A stretch of 19,940 nucleotides of DNA, from positions 1-19,940 of the forward strand of contig JAAXUD010000004.1 of assembly GCA_013336205.1 (NCBI GenBank), read 5' to 3'. The notes below the pieces were generated by a model. It was given only the letters and a program-made list of their open reading frames with translations. It searched no databases and had not been told where the DNA came from. The number at the start of each line of letters is the position of its first letter. Positions within the stretch are counted from its first letter, which is position 1. The stretch comes from Lentimicrobium sp. GTDB lineage: Bacteria; Bacteroidota; Bacteroidia; Bacteroidales; Lentimicrobiaceae. The position numbers and the translations under genes are program-made. Shown in pieces: positions 5,610 to 15,479 of the stretch.

Positions 5610-7712
5610 ATGGACAGCAACAAAAGCGACATACTTAAAAAAGTATACCTGGTTTACCTGGCAGTAGCACTGTTAGGCATAGCCATTGTTGCTAAAGTGC
5701 TTTATATTCAGGTAGTTGAAGGAGATAAGTGGCGCGATCAGGCTAAAAAACTCAGCATTAAATATGAGAAAACCGAAGCGATAAGAGGCAATATTCTTGC
5801 TTCTGATGGCAGTTTACTGGCCGCTTCCATCCCTGTATTCGATCTCAGAATGGATGTTGGCAATACCCACTATAACGACGATTTCTTTTATGAAAATGTA
5901 GATTCCCTTGCACTATGCCTCTCCAATCTTTTTCAGGACAGAAGCAAACAGGAATACAAACAATTGCTGACCAGGGCCCGCAAGAACAACAACCGGTATC
6001 TGTTGCTTAAACGGAATATCACTTACACCCATCTTAAGAAAGTCAGAAAATTTCCCATTTTCAGACTGGGCAAATTTAAAGGAGGCATTATTGCTGAAGC
6101 ACGCAACCGCCGTGAGCTTCCTTTCAGGTGGCTGGCATTCAGAACTATCGGATGGGATAAAGAAGGCAAAGACAACGATGTTGGACTTGAAGGCGCTTAC
6201 AGTGGAATACTTGAAGGCGAAAGCGGTCAGCGGCTGATGCAGCGCATCGGAAGTGGGGCTTACCGGCCACTGAATGATGAAACTGAAATAGAACCTCAGA
6301 ACGGGCATGATATCCTGACTACCATTGACATCAATATACAGGATGTTGCAGAAGATGCCTTAATGAGACAGCTTATTGTGAATGAGGCTGATCATGGCTG
6401 CGCGATTCTAATGGAAGTTGAAACAGGATTTATCGTGGCAATTGCAAACCTCGGTAAAAACAAAGAAGGCTTTTATGAAGAGAAATATAATTACGCTATA
6501 GGCGAGAGTTCTGAACCAGGTTCAACTTTTAAACTTGCTTCGCTGATATCAGCGCTTGACGAAGGACTTGTAAAACTAACCGACACGGTGGATACCCAGG
6601 GTGGATCAGTTCGTTTTGCAAATCGTATCATGAAAGATTCACACGAAGGCGGCTACGGCCGCATCAGTGTGCAGCGGGCTTTCGAACTTTCGTCGAATGT
6701 AGGCATTTCAAAAACCATCTATAAAGCTTACCGCGACAAACCTCAGCAGTTTATCGACAAGCTGTATTCAATGAGGCTGAATCAAAAACTTGGACTTGAC
6801 ATTCCCGGAGAAGGTAATCCGTCAATTAAGGATACAAAAAGCAGTATTTGGTCGAAGGTTTCCCTGCCCTGGATGTCCATTGGCTACGAGGTAGCTTTGA
6901 CGCCTTTACAGACATTGGTTTTTTATAACGCTGTGGCTAACAATGGCAAAATAGTCAAGCCCCAGTTTATCAAAGAAATACGCCTTGCAGGAGAAGTCGT
7001 TCAGACTTTTGAGCCGGTAATTCTTACCGAATCAATTACAAAAAACCCGGAAACACTTCCCCAGGTAAGGAAGATGCTTGAAGCAGTGGTTGAAAAAGGC
7101 ACTGCAACCAATCTGAGGAACCCTGTTTATAAAATCGCCGGCAAGACCGGAACTGCGCAAATTGCACAGAACAATTCAGGATACAATAAATCAAATTACA
7201 AAGCATCTTTTGTAGGCTACTTCCCTGCTGATAATCCAAAGTATTCGTGCATCGTAGTGATCAACAACCCTTCAAAAGGTGTGTATTACGGCGGTTCAAT
7301 ATCAGGCCCTGTATTTAAGGAGATCGCTGATAAAGTCTATGCAACCAGGTTAGATCCGGAAAGAAAACCAGCTGACAGCCTGCCGGGTACGCTGCCGGTA
7401 ATCGCATCAGGCTGTATGAAAGATCTCGAGACAATTATGAAAGAAATCAATGTGCAGTGGAGAACAGATTCAACGCCATACGAATACGCTACCCTGCACG
7501 GAACTGACAGCAGTCTGAAAATAGAGCCAAGAAAAATAGCTGAATTGCAAATCCCTGATGTAACAGGCATGGGAGCCCGCGATGCAGTTTACCTGCTTGA
7601 ATCTGCTGGTCTGAGAGTTCAGATAAAAGGCAAAGGGCAGGTAAAACGGCAATCAATACCTGCCGGGGCTAAAGTTAAAAAAGGAAGCAATTGCATTATT
7701 GAACTGGGATAA
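5610..7712 (+). CDS. ftsI: Penicillin-binding protein FtsI (class B transpeptidase) with C-terminal PASTA domain
   Basis: A 700-residue division-specific D,D-transpeptidase that cross-links septal peptidoglycan made by FtsW. An N-terminal membrane anchor lies at about residues 11-35. The dimerisation/pedestal region follows, with the conserved EAIRGNILASDG (56-67). The transpeptidase domain has all three active-site motifs: STFK (nucleophile Ser305, Lys308), SSN (361-363) and KTG (512-514). The last 56 residues (about 645-700, IPDVTGMGARDAVYLLESAGL...) form a single PASTA repeat. This is absent from E. coli FtsI but usual in Bacteroidota and in Gram-positive relatives such as PBP2x and SpoVD. 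It starts 1 nt after ftsL and ends 10 nt before the murE start preferred here. Confidence 0.96.
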   Translation: MDSNKSDILKKVYLVYLAVALLGIAIVAKVLYIQVVEGDKWRDQAKKLSIKYEKTEAIRGNILASDGSLLAASIPVFDLRMDVGNTHYNDDFFYENVDSLALCLSNLFQDRSKQEYKQLLTRARKNNNRYLLLKRNITYTHLKKVRKFPIFRLGKFKGGIIAEARNRRELPFRWLAFRTIGWDKEGKDNDVGLEGAYSGILEGESGQRLMQRIGSGAYRPLNDETEIEPQNGHDILTTIDINIQDVAEDALMRQLIVNEADHGCAILMEVETGFIVAIANLGKNKEGFYEEKYNYAIGESSEPGSTFKLASLISALDEGLVKLTDTVDTQGGSVRFANRIMKDSHEGGYGRISVQRAFELSSNVGISKTIYKAYRDKPQQFIDKLYSMRLNQKLGLDIPGEGNPSIKDTKSSIWSKVSLPWMSIGYEVALTPLQTLVFYNAVANNGKIVKPQFIKEIRLAGEVVQTFEPVILTESITKNPETLPQVRKMLEAVVEKGTATNLRNPVYKIAGKTGTAQIAQNNSGYNKSNYKASFVGYFPADNPKYSCIVVINNPSKGVYYGGSISGPVFKEIADKVYATRLDPERKPADSLPGTLPVIASGCMKDLETIMKEINVQWRTDSTPYEYATLHGTDSSLKIEPRKIAELQIPDVTGMGARDAVYLLESAGLRVQIKGKGQVKRQSIPAGAKVKKGSNCIIELG

Positions 7713-7722
7713 GAGAAAACCA

Positions 7723-9198
7723 TTGAAAACACTGAAAGACATACTCTATAAATGCAGGATAAACCGGGTGGTAGGAGACACCGGCACCGGTGTGAGCAGC
7801 ATTGCATTCGACTCGCGGAAAGTTGCGGGCGGTAGCGTATTTATCGCAGTAAAAGGCACCCAGACTGACGGGCACCAATACATTGATCAGGTTATCAAAT
7901 CAGGCGCCGTTGCTATTGTTTGCGAAATTATTCCATTTAATATCCAGTCAGGAGTTTGTTACATCGAAGTCCCTGACAGCAGCGAAGCCCTTGGAATCAT
8001 TGCATCCAATTTCTATGAAAACCCATCGGCGTCTCTTACCCTTGTGGGCATTACAGGCACCAATGGTAAAACGACCACAGCAACCCTGCTTTACAACCTG
8101 TTTCAAAATCTTGGCTTTAAAACAGGACTACTTTCCACCGTCAGGAATATGGTCAATCAAAAGGAGGTTCCTGCAACCCATACAACACCTGACCAGGTTG
8201 AATTAAACAGGTTGTTACGTGAAATGGCTGATGAAGGCTGCGATTATTGCTTTATGGAAGTCAGTTCGCATTCGGTGGTTCAGAACCGGATTGCCGGCTT
8301 AACTTTCAAAGGCGGGGTATTCACCAACCTGACACACGACCACCTCGATTTTCACAAAACCTTTGATGCCTACCTGGCAGCAAAAAAACGATTTTTCGAT
8401 ATGTTGCCATCCGGAGCATTTGCGATAGTAAACATCGATGACCGCAATGGCAAAGTGATGGTACAAAATACAAAGGCCGGCATTAAGACACTCGCGTTAA
8501 AAAACCAGGCAGATTTTCAGTGTAAAATTATAGAAAATCATTTCGATGGACTGCTGCTCAATATAAACGGCACCGAGGTCTGGTGTAGATTGGTCGGAAC
8601 CTTTAATGCCTATAATCTGCTCAGCATTTATGCAACCGCTGTGATGCTGGGCATTAGCAGTGAAGAAAGCCTGACAGTCCTGAGCAAACTCGAATCTGTT
8701 GACGGAAGATTTGAATATTTCAAATCACCTGAAGGTGTGGTTGGAATAGTTGACTATGCGCACACGCCGGATGCACTCTCGAATGTAATCGGAACCATAA
8801 ACAGCATCAGGCAGGGCGCAGGGAAGCTGATTACCGTTGTTGGTGCAGGTGGCGACCGCGACAAAACCAAACGTCCGCTTATGGCTGCTATTGCAGCCGA
8901 AAACAGCAGTCTTACCATACTGACAGCCGACAATCCAAGGAGCGAAAACCCGGAAGATATCCTGAACGATATGCGCGCCGGTGTTACCGTTGACCGGAAA
9001 AAATACTGCCTGGTTATTTCAGACAGGAAAGAAGCGATAAAAACGGCCTGTACCATGGCTCAGGGTGGCGATATCATATTGGTAGCCGGTAAAGGACATG
9101 AGACTTACCAGGAAATAAAGGGTGTAAAACATCACTTTGATGACCGCGAAATACTCAAGGAATGCTTTGGTATAGAAAAATCAGAAACAGGACTTTAA
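7723..9198 (+). CDS. murE: UDP-MurNAc-L-Ala-D-Glu:meso-diaminopimelate ligase MurE
   Basis: A cytoplasmic Mur ligase that adds the third residue to the stem peptide in an ATP-dependent reaction. With the start used here it has 491 residues. Motifs are the ATP loop GITGTNGKTT (109-118), TTPD (154-157), the carbamylated-lysine region AAKKRFF (Lys221) and DNPRSE (403-408). The Arg of DNPR is the usual marker for meso-diaminopimelate as substrate; lysine-adding enzymes lack it. No in-frame ATG precedes the conserved region. TTG at 7723 gives MKTLKDILYK, a normal N-terminus for the family. An upstream TTG at 7699 would add eight residues and overlap ftsI by 14 nt, and I consider it less likely. 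A gap of 12 nt separates it from mraY. Confidence 0.94.
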   Translation: MKTLKDILYKCRINRVVGDTGTGVSSIAFDSRKVAGGSVFIAVKGTQTDGHQYIDQVIKSGAVAIVCEIIPFNIQSGVCYIEVPDSSEALGIIASNFYENPSASLTLVGITGTNGKTTTATLLYNLFQNLGFKTGLLSTVRNMVNQKEVPATHTTPDQVELNRLLREMADEGCDYCFMEVSSHSVVQNRIAGLTFKGGVFTNLTHDHLDFHKTFDAYLAAKKRFFDMLPSGAFAIVNIDDRNGKVMVQNTKAGIKTLALKNQADFQCKIIENHFDGLLLNINGTEVWCRLVGTFNAYNLLSIYATAVMLGISSEESLTVLSKLESVDGRFEYFKSPEGVVGIVDYAHTPDALSNVIGTINSIRQGAGKLITVVGAGGDRDKTKRPLMAAIAAENSSLTILTADNPRSENPEDILNDMRAGVTVDRKKYCLVISDRKEAIKTACTMAQGGDIILVAGKGHETYQEIKGVKHHFDDREILKECFGIEKSETGL

Positions 9199-9210
9199 AA
9201 CCAGGGAAAT

Positions 9211-10464
9211 ATGCTGTATTATCTGTTTGATTTACTTGATAAAACCTATGACTTTCCGGGAGCAGGGATGTTTCAGTACATTTCGTTCAGGGCAGCACTC
9301 GCTATTATTACTTCACTAACTATTTCACTCCTATTCGGCAAATCGCTTATCAACTACCTGCGCAATAAGCAAGTAGGGGAAACAGTCCGCGATCTCGGGT
9401 TGGAAGGACAGAAAGAGAAACAAGGCACCCCAACAATGGGCGGACTCATTATTCTGGCCGCAATTGTAATCCCTACCCTGCTTTTCGCAAAATTGAACAA
9501 CATCTATATAATTCTCATTCTGGTTACTACAATCTGGCTGGGATTTATAGGTTTTCTTGACGATTATATCAAAGTCTTCCGCCATGATAAAAAAGGGCTG
9601 GCTGGTAAGTTTAAAATACTGGGGCAGATAATTATTGGTTTGGTTGTAGGATTTACGCTTTATTTCCATGATGGGGTTGTTATCAGGGAAAAGATCGCGC
9701 AGACCAGTTCCAGGTCAGTCAGCAATCTAAGCGAATTTGAAAGCTCAACCAATCACGCTAACAAATTCTCACGCGTTACCAAAAAATCAACAAAAACAAC
9801 CATCCCGTTTTTCAAAAACAATGAATTCGACTATGCCATTCTGCTGAAGCCCTTTGGCAAAAAGGCAATGAATTACGCCTGGCTGATTTTTGTCCCGATA
9901 GTTATACTTATCATCGCAGCAGTCTCGAACGGCGCAAACCTGACCGATGGCATTGATGGTCTGGCCACCGGAACATCGGCAATTATCGGAGTTACACTAG
10001 GCATACTGGCCTGGGTATCGGGCAACATTGTTTTTGCCGACTACCTGAATATTATGTACCTGCCCAATACCGGGGAGCTCACAATCTTCGTAAGTGCTTT
10101 TGTAGGCGCCTGTGCCGGCTTTCTCTGGTACAACACCTTTCCTGCCCAGGTTTTTATGGGTGATACCGGTTCACTGGCACTTGGAGGAATAATCGCTGTG
10201 TTGGCTATCATGATCAGAAAAGAGCTGCTAATTCCCATTCTCTGCGGAATTTTCTTAGCAGAGAACCTCTCAGTGGTATTACAGGTAGCCTATTTCAAGC
10301 GAACCAAACGCAAATATGGCGAGGGCCGCAGAATATTTAAAATGTCTCCCTTACATCACCATTTTCAAAAGCTTGGCTATGCTGAACCCAAAATCGTACA
10401 AAGGTTTTTTATAGTTGGAATAATGCTGGCAGTTTTCACAATCATCACATTGAAGATCAGGTAA
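9211..10464 (+). CDS. mraY: Phospho-N-acetylmuramoyl-pentapeptide transferase MraY
   Basis: A 417-residue polytopic membrane enzyme that transfers phospho-MurNAc-pentapeptide to undecaprenyl phosphate, giving lipid I. Catalytic and family motifs are all present: GTPTMGG (72-78), the Asp pair DD (117-118) in [19 protein letters not shown] with Asp246, FMGDTGS with Asp318, and HHH (382-384) in SPLHHHFQ. About ten hydrophobic helices are visible. It is longer than E. coli MraY (about 360 residues) because of an extra hydrophilic segment at about residues 155-220, rich in Ser, Thr and Lys and ending in [11 protein letters not shown]. It lies between murE (12 nt) and murD (1 nt) in the dcw cluster. 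Confidence 0.97.
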   Translation: MLYYLFDLLDKTYDFPGAGMFQYISFRAALAIITSLTISLLFGKSLINYLRNKQVGETVRDLGLEGQKEKQGTPTMGGLIILAAIVIPTLLFAKLNNIYIILILVTTIWLGFIGFLDDYIKVFRHDKKGLAGKFKILGQIIIGLVVGFTLYFHDGVVIREKIAQTSSRSVSNLSEFESSTNHANKFSRVTKKSTKTTIPFFKNNEFDYAILLKPFGKKAMNYAWLIFVPIVILIIAAVSNGANLTDGIDGLATGTSAIIGVTLGILAWVSGNIVFADYLNIMYLPNTGELTIFVSAFVGACAGFLWYNTFPAQVFMGDTGSLALGGIIAVLAIMIRKELLIPILCGIFLAENLSVVLQVAYFKRTKRKYGEGRRIFKMSPLHHHFQKLGYAEPKIVQRFFIVGIMLAVFTIITLKIR

Positions 10465-10465
10465 A

Positions 10466-11809
10466 ATGCAGATAAATCCCAGGGTAGTGATATTGGGCGC
10501 CGGTGAAAGTGGAGTTGGCGCCGCACTGCTTGCCAAATGCAAGGGGCTTGGGGTATTTGTATCTGACAATGGCAAAATAAAAGAGATCTACAGAACTACA
10601 CTTGATTCAGAGGGAATTGATTATGAAGAAGGAGGCCACAGCGTTGAAAAGGTGCTGAATGCCGATGAAATAATAAAAAGTCCGGGAATTCCTGATACAG
10701 CAGCTATAGTTCAGCAAGCAAAAAACAAAGGGATACCGGTGATTTCAGAGATTGAATTTGCAGCAAGGTATACAAAGGCTACCAAGATTTGCATAACCGG
10801 GAGTAATGGAAAAACAACCACCACCATGCTTACCTATCACCTTCTGAAAAGTGCGGGACTGGATGTAGGAATTGCCGGTAATGTTGGGAAGAGTTTCGCA
10901 TGGCAACTGGCAACGCAGGATCATGAATATTTTGTACTTGAGTTAAGTAGTTTCCAGTTGGATGGAATGTTCGGTTTCAAGGCAGAAATAGGCATATTAC
11001 TGAACATCACACCTGATCATCTTGACAGGTATGAATACAGTTTTGAAAAATATGCCGAATCAAAAATGCGCATTACCCGCAACCAGACAGAAAATGATGC
11101 TTTCATTTTTTGCAGCGATGATGAAACGGTCAGCCAACTGGTGCATAACATGGAATTTAAGCAGAAATGCTATCAGCTCAGTATAAAAGAAAAAATTGAA
11201 CAAGGCGCATACGCGGATAACAAGAAAATAATATTCAACATAACAGGGGGAAATTTCGATATGACATTAGAAGAACTGGCCTTACAAGGCAAGCACAATA
11301 TCTACAATTCAATGGCAGCAGGGGTTGCCGCCAATCTGGTCGGACTCAGGAAAGAGTCGATAAAACAATGTCTGTCCGATTTTCAGAATGTGGAACACAG
11401 GCTTGAATTCGTGGCCAATATCCATGGAATTGAGTTTATTAACGATTCAAAAGCTACCAATATAAATTCAGTCTGGTATGCACTTGAAACCATCAATAAA
11501 AAAATCATCTGGATAGCCGGAGGTATCGACAAAGGGAACGACTACACCAAACTGTTCGAACTTGTAAGAACAAAGGTGAAAGCCATTGTTTGCCTCGGTA
11601 ACGATAATGAGAAATTGATTGATGCATTTAAGGATAAAGTTGAATACATCAGTGAGACATCCTCGGCAGAGGAAGCTGTAAACGTTGCCTACTACCTTGC
11701 ACGCAAAGGTGATGCGGTGTTGCTTTCACCTGCCTGTGCCAGTTTTGACCTTTTTGAAAATTACGAAGAACGTGGTCAGAAATTCAAAGATGCTGTTAAG
11801 GCTTTATAA
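10466..11809 (+). CDS. murD: UDP-MurNAc-L-alanine:D-glutamate ligase MurD
   Basis: A 447-residue cytoplasmic Mur ligase that adds D-glutamate to UDP-MurNAc-L-Ala. The N-terminal Rossmann-like domain begins VVILGAGESGVGAA (7-20). The central ATPase domain has GSNGKTTTT (112-120), NITPDHLDRY (180-189) and a candidate carbamylated lysine in EKYAESK (Lys200). The C-terminal domain starts around EFINDSKATN (323-332), a strong MurD signature. The ATG at 10466 lies 1 nt after the mraY stop, and the gene ends 12 nt before ftsW. Length and all key residues look normal. Confidence 0.97.
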   Translation: MQINPRVVILGAGESGVGAALLAKCKGLGVFVSDNGKIKEIYRTTLDSEGIDYEEGGHSVEKVLNADEIIKSPGIPDTAAIVQQAKNKGIPVISEIEFAARYTKATKICITGSNGKTTTTMLTYHLLKSAGLDVGIAGNVGKSFAWQLATQDHEYFVLELSSFQLDGMFGFKAEIGILLNITPDHLDRYEYSFEKYAESKMRITRNQTENDAFIFCSDDETVSQLVHNMEFKQKCYQLSIKEKIEQGAYADNKKIIFNITGGNFDMTLEELALQGKHNIYNSMAAGVAANLVGLRKESIKQCLSDFQNVEHRLEFVANIHGIEFINDSKATNINSVWYALETINKKIIWIAGGIDKGNDYTKLFELVRTKVKAIVCLGNDNEKLIDAFKDKVEYISETSSAEEAVNVAYYLARKGDAVLLSPACASFDLFENYEERGQKFKDAVKAL

Positions 11810-11821
11810 TAGACACTAAAG

Positions 11822-12997
11822 ATGAGGGCAATTCTGAATAATATTAAAGGTGATAAGGTGATATGGGCCGTTGTGCTATTGCTGTCAATTTTTTCAATTC
11901 TGGCAGTTTATAGTTCAACGGGCACACTTGCTTACAGAAAACACGCAGGCAATACTGAGTATTATCTGCTGAGGCACCTGAGTATTCTCCTTTTCGGATT
12001 TGTGCTCATGTATTTGTCACACCTTGCACCTTATAAATATTATGCCCGGATTTCTCAACTTGCAATTTATGTATCTGTTCCGTTGCTTGCTTACACCCTG
12101 TTTTTTGGAACCAACCTGAATGAAGCCAGTCGCTGGTACACCTTACCCCTGATTAACATAACATTCCAGCCATCCGACTTTGCAAAACTCGCCCTCATTA
12201 TGTATGTCGCCAGGTTATTGGCTAAAAAACAAGACGATATTAAAGACTTCAAAAAGGGATTTGTCGCAATTATGATACCGGTTGTAATCATTACAATTTT
12301 GATTCTGCCAGCCAATTTCTCTACTGCCGCTATGATTTTTACCACTTGCCTTGTACTTATGTTTGTAGGGCGTGTCAGGTTCAGATATATTGCCATTCTT
12401 ATCGGGATAGGAATAGTCAGCCTTGCTTTATTAATATTGATTGCAGTTAATATGCCTTCTAGCCTTAGTAAAAGGTTCGGAACCTGGCAAAACCGAATTG
12501 AGAACTTTAGAAGTGATGACAGTGAAGCGAATTTCCAGGTAGAACAAGCGAAAATTGCAATCGCGACCGGCGGCATAACCGGAAAAATGCCCGGCAACTC
12601 AACGCAAAAGAATTTTCTGCCCCACCCCTATTCTGACTTTATTTATGCGATAATTATAGAAGAATATGGCCTTATCGGCGGAATAATCGTGGTTATACTC
12701 TATCTGACGCTCTTTTTACGGGCAGTGAAGATTGTAATTAAAAGTCCGCGGAATTTTCCGGCATTTCTCACATTCGGCGTTTCATTCAGCCTGGTTTTCC
12801 AGGCAATGGTGAATATGATGGTTGCAGTAAATATACTTCCGGTTACTGGTCAGACCCTACCGCTTATCAGCATGGGTGGCACCTCAATCTGGTTCACAAG
12901 TATATCCATTGGTATTATTCTAAGCGTTAGCCGCGAAATTGAATTGACACAGGAAAAAGAAATAACTCCTAAAAATGTTGAACATGTCGTCGCCTGA
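11822..12997 (+). CDS. ftsW: Septal peptidoglycan glycosyltransferase FtsW (SEDS family)
   Basis: A 391-residue SEDS-family polymerase with about ten transmembrane helices. It polymerises lipid II into glycan strands at the septum with FtsI as partner. Key features are the first helix (13-32), the extracellular stretch SRWYTLPLINITFQPSDFAK (103-122), GKMPGNS (254-260), and the loop PHPYSDFIYAIIIEE, in which Asp272 aligns with the catalytic aspartate of FtsW/RodA. The C-terminal LPLISMGGTS is also conserved. FtsW rather than RodA is chosen from its place between murD and murG. The 3' end overlaps murG by 23 nt (or 14 nt if murG starts at 12984). Confidence 0.95.
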   Translation: MRAILNNIKGDKVIWAVVLLLSIFSILAVYSSTGTLAYRKHAGNTEYYLLRHLSILLFGFVLMYLSHLAPYKYYARISQLAIYVSVPLLAYTLFFGTNLNEASRWYTLPLINITFQPSDFAKLALIMYVARLLAKKQDDIKDFKKGFVAIMIPVVIITILILPANFSTAAMIFTTCLVLMFVGRVRFRYIAILIGIGIVSLALLILIAVNMPSSLSKRFGTWQNRIENFRSDDSEANFQVEQAKIAIATGGITGKMPGNSTQKNFLPHPYSDFIYAIIIEEYGLIGGIIVVILYLTLFLRAVKIVIKSPRNFPAFLTFGVSFSLVFQAMVNMMVAVNILPVTGQTLPLISMGGTSIWFTSISIGIILSVSREIELTQEKEITPKNVEHVVA

Positions 12998-14105
12998 GAT
13001 AAGAGTGATAATCAGCGGAGGTGGCACCGGGGGACATATTTTCCCGGCCATAGCGATTGCCGACGCTATCAGACAGGCTGAACCGGGCGCTAAAATACTC
13101 TTTGTCGGAGCAGAGGGTCGCATGGAAATGGAAAAAGTTCCAGCTGCCGGCTATGAAATAAAAGGACTCTGGATTAGCGGCTTACAACGCAGCTTTTCAT
13201 TGAAAAACCTGTTGGTTCCTCTTAAAATAATTCACAGCAGTTTAAAAGCCCGGAAAATTATTCAGGAATTTAAACCTGGCGCCGCCGTAGGTGTAGGAGG
13301 TTATGCAAGCGGCCCAACAATCAGCTCGGCTGCTTCAATGGGTATTCCCACTATTCTCCAGGAACAAAACTCATATCCTGGAATAACGAATAAGATGCTG
13401 GCAGCAAAAGCAAAAAAGATTTGTGTTGCCTACAATGGCATGGAAAAATACTTTCCGGCCGAAAAGATCATAATCACCGGTAATCCGGTAAGGAAAGATA
13501 TCACTAATAAAAAGGATCTCCGCAATGAGGCGCTCAGTTACTTTGGCCTGGATGGCGCTAAGCCTGTTATTCTCGCGGTAGGAGGCAGCCTGGGTGCGCG
13601 CACTTTAAATCTGAGTCTTCAGTCCGGATTGAAAAAACTGGTTGATAACAACATTCAGCTTATCTGGCAAACAGGTAAATCATTTTCAGAAATTGCCGGA
13701 ATATCAGTTGAGCCCTTTGAGAAAGCCGGAATTAAGCAACTGCCATTCATTTCGCGCATGGATCTGGCTTATGCTGCCGCCGATATTGTGATCAGCCGCG
13801 CCGGTGCCATTGCCATATCTGAACTTTGCATTACGGGCAAACCCAGCATCCTCGTTCCTTCACCCAATGTTGCCGAAGACCATCAAACCAAAAATGCCAT
13901 GGCGCTGGTTTCACAAGAGGCCGCAATACTGGTTACTGATGCCGAAGCTCCTCAAAAGCTGGTAGATACTTGTATTGCGCTAACAACAGATAAGCCGGGA
14001 ATGCAGAAATTAAGCAGAAATATTGCAAAACTGGCTCAGCATGAATCGGCTCAACGAATTGCCGGAATAATTCTTGAATGTATCAAAACTTATAAAAAAG
14101 CCTGA
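12975..14105 (+). CDS. murG: UDP-GlcNAc:undecaprenyl-PP-MurNAc-pentapeptide GlcNAc transferase MurG
   Basis: A 376-residue GT-B-fold glycosyltransferase (GT28) on the inner face of the cytoplasmic membrane that turns lipid I into lipid II. The N-terminal glycine-rich loop SGGGTGGHIFPA (14-25) is diagnostic. Other family stretches are VGVGGYASGP, TGNPVRKDI, GGSLGART and the donor-binding region SRAGAIAISE followed by PSPNVAEDHQTKNA. Two starts are plausible: ATG at 12975 (MLNMSSPEIR) and ATG at 12984 (MSSPEIR), both inside the 3' end of ftsW. The conserved domain begins only at residue 10, so the choice does not affect function. A 3-nt gap leads to murC. Confidence 0.96.
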   Translation: MLNMSSPEIRVIISGGGTGGHIFPAIAIADAIRQAEPGAKILFVGAEGRMEMEKVPAAGYEIKGLWISGLQRSFSLKNLLVPLKIIHSSLKARKIIQEFKPGAAVGVGGYASGPTISSAASMGIPTILQEQNSYPGITNKMLAAKAKKICVAYNGMEKYFPAEKIIITGNPVRKDITNKKDLRNEALSYFGLDGAKPVILAVGGSLGARTLNLSLQSGLKKLVDNNIQLIWQTGKSFSEIAGISVEPFEKAGIKQLPFISRMDLAYAAADIVISRAGAIAISELCITGKPSILVPSPNVAEDHQTKNAMALVSQEAAILVTDAEAPQKLVDTCIALTTDKPGMQKLSRNIAKLAQHESAQRIAGIILECIKTYKKA

Positions 14106-14108
14106 ACT

Positions 14109-15479
14109 GTGGATATCGGAAAGCTGAAAGTCGTTTATTTTCTGGGCATCGGAGGCATTGGTATGAGTGCACTGGCCCGGTATTTGAATAAAGCCGGCAA
14201 AATGGTTCATGGTTATGACAAAACCCCTACCCTGCTCACTGCTGAACTTGAAGCTGAAGGGATGACAATCCATTATGAAGACCGTACAGATCTGATACCC
14301 GAAGAAACTGACCTGGTAATTTATACCCCGGCTATCCCTGCCAACTTTGGAGAATTCAGGTACATTGTTGAAAAAGGATTTACCCTGGTCAAAAGATCAG
14401 AACTATTGGGCGCGATTACCAACACCAAAACAACCATGGCAGTTGCGGGTACCCATGGAAAAACAACGGTGACCACCATGCTATCGCATATCCTTTACTC
14501 AGCTAAAGAAGGATGTACATCCTTTCTCGGTGGTATCGCGAAAAACTATAATTCGAATCTTCTGCTTAATCCGGAAAGCCGTTTTATGGTTGCCGAAGCC
14601 GATGAATTCGACCGTTCATTTCTCAGGCTCTTTCCCTGGCTGGCAGTAATAACTTCAGCCGATGCAGACCATCTTGATATTTATGGCGATCATCAGCAAC
14701 TGCTCGACTCATTCGCAGATTTTACCTCGAACATTCATGAAGGTGGTTTTCTTTTGGTAAAGAAAGGGGTAGAAATCCCGGATCAGACTAAAAGTGGTGT
14801 AACCAGGTTTTCTTATTCCATTGCTGACCAGGCAGATTTCATGGCCGAAAACCTACGGCTCACAGATGGAATTTACAATTTTGATCTTAAGACCCCGGTC
14901 AAAACAATCATGGATCTAAAGCCAGGATTGCCCGGATTATTTAATGTTGAAAACAGTATAGCCGCAGCTTCAGCGGCCTGGTTGGCCGGGTGTTCAGCTG
15001 AGGAAATCCGCTTTGGAATCAATACTTTTGAGGGTGTTAAAAGACGATTTGACCTTCGGATTAACAGGCCTGGATTTTTGTATATCGATGATTACGCGCA
15101 CCATCCCGAAGAACTTAAAGCCTGCATCGGTTCGGTAAGAGCTTTATACCCGGAAAGACATATTACCGGAATTTTCCAACCTCATCTCTACACACGGACC
15201 CGCGATTTTGCCGAGGGTTTTGCCAGCAGCCTTTCTATGCTTGACCGGGTAATCCTGCTTGATATTTATCCGGCAAGGGAATTACCAATCGAAGGCGTTT
15301 CGTCAGCTATGCTGCTTAAAAATATAACAACTCCTGATAAACAACTTTGCACAAAATCAGAAGCACTCGAACTACTCAGCAGAGAAACACCCGATATTCT
15401 GCTCACACTGGGTGCAGGCGATATTGATCAGCTGGTGGCTGAAATTGAGGTTTTATTCAGTAAAAAGGAAACAAAATGA
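14109..15479 (+). CDS. murC: UDP-N-acetylmuramate:L-alanine ligase MurC
   Basis: A 456-residue cytoplasmic Mur ligase that attaches L-alanine, the first residue of the stem peptide, to UDP-MurNAc. Motifs are FLGIGGIGMSALA (11-23) for the UDP-sugar domain, AGTHGKTTVTTML (113-125) for ATP binding, VAEADEFDRSFL (161-172), SADADHLDIYGD (183-194) and DDYAHHPEE in the C-terminal domain. The start is GTG at 14109, giving MDIGKLKVVYFLGIGG. No in-frame ATG occurs before the conserved glycine-rich loop, so a GTG start is needed. It begins 3 nt after murG and overlaps ftsQ by 4 nt (ATGA). Confidence 0.96.
   Translation: MDIGKLKVVYFLGIGGIGMSALARYLNKAGKMVHGYDKTPTLLTAELEAEGMTIHYEDRTDLIPEETDLVIYTPAIPANFGEFRYIVEKGFTLVKRSELLGAITNTKTTMAVAGTHGKTTVTTMLSHILYSAKEGCTSFLGGIAKNYNSNLLLNPESRFMVAEADEFDRSFLRLFPWLAVITSADADHLDIYGDHQQLLDSFADFTSNIHEGGFLLVKKGVEIPDQTKSGVTRFSYSIADQADFMAENLRLTDGIYNFDLKTPVKTIMDLKPGLPGLFNVENSIAAASAAWLAGCSAEEIRFGINTFEGVKRRFDLRINRPGFLYIDDYAHHPEELKACIGSVRALYPERHITGIFQPHLYTRTRDFAEGFASSLSMLDRVILLDIYPARELPIEGVSSAMLLKNITTPDKQLCTKSEALELLSRETPDILLTLGAGDIDQLVAEIEVLFSKKETK

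Noticed and set aside
12091..12597. 168-codon open frame antisense to ftsW
   Set aside because: It lies wholly within a well-supported membrane-protein gene. Its hydrophobic translation is a by-product of the opposite strand, and it has no family resemblance.
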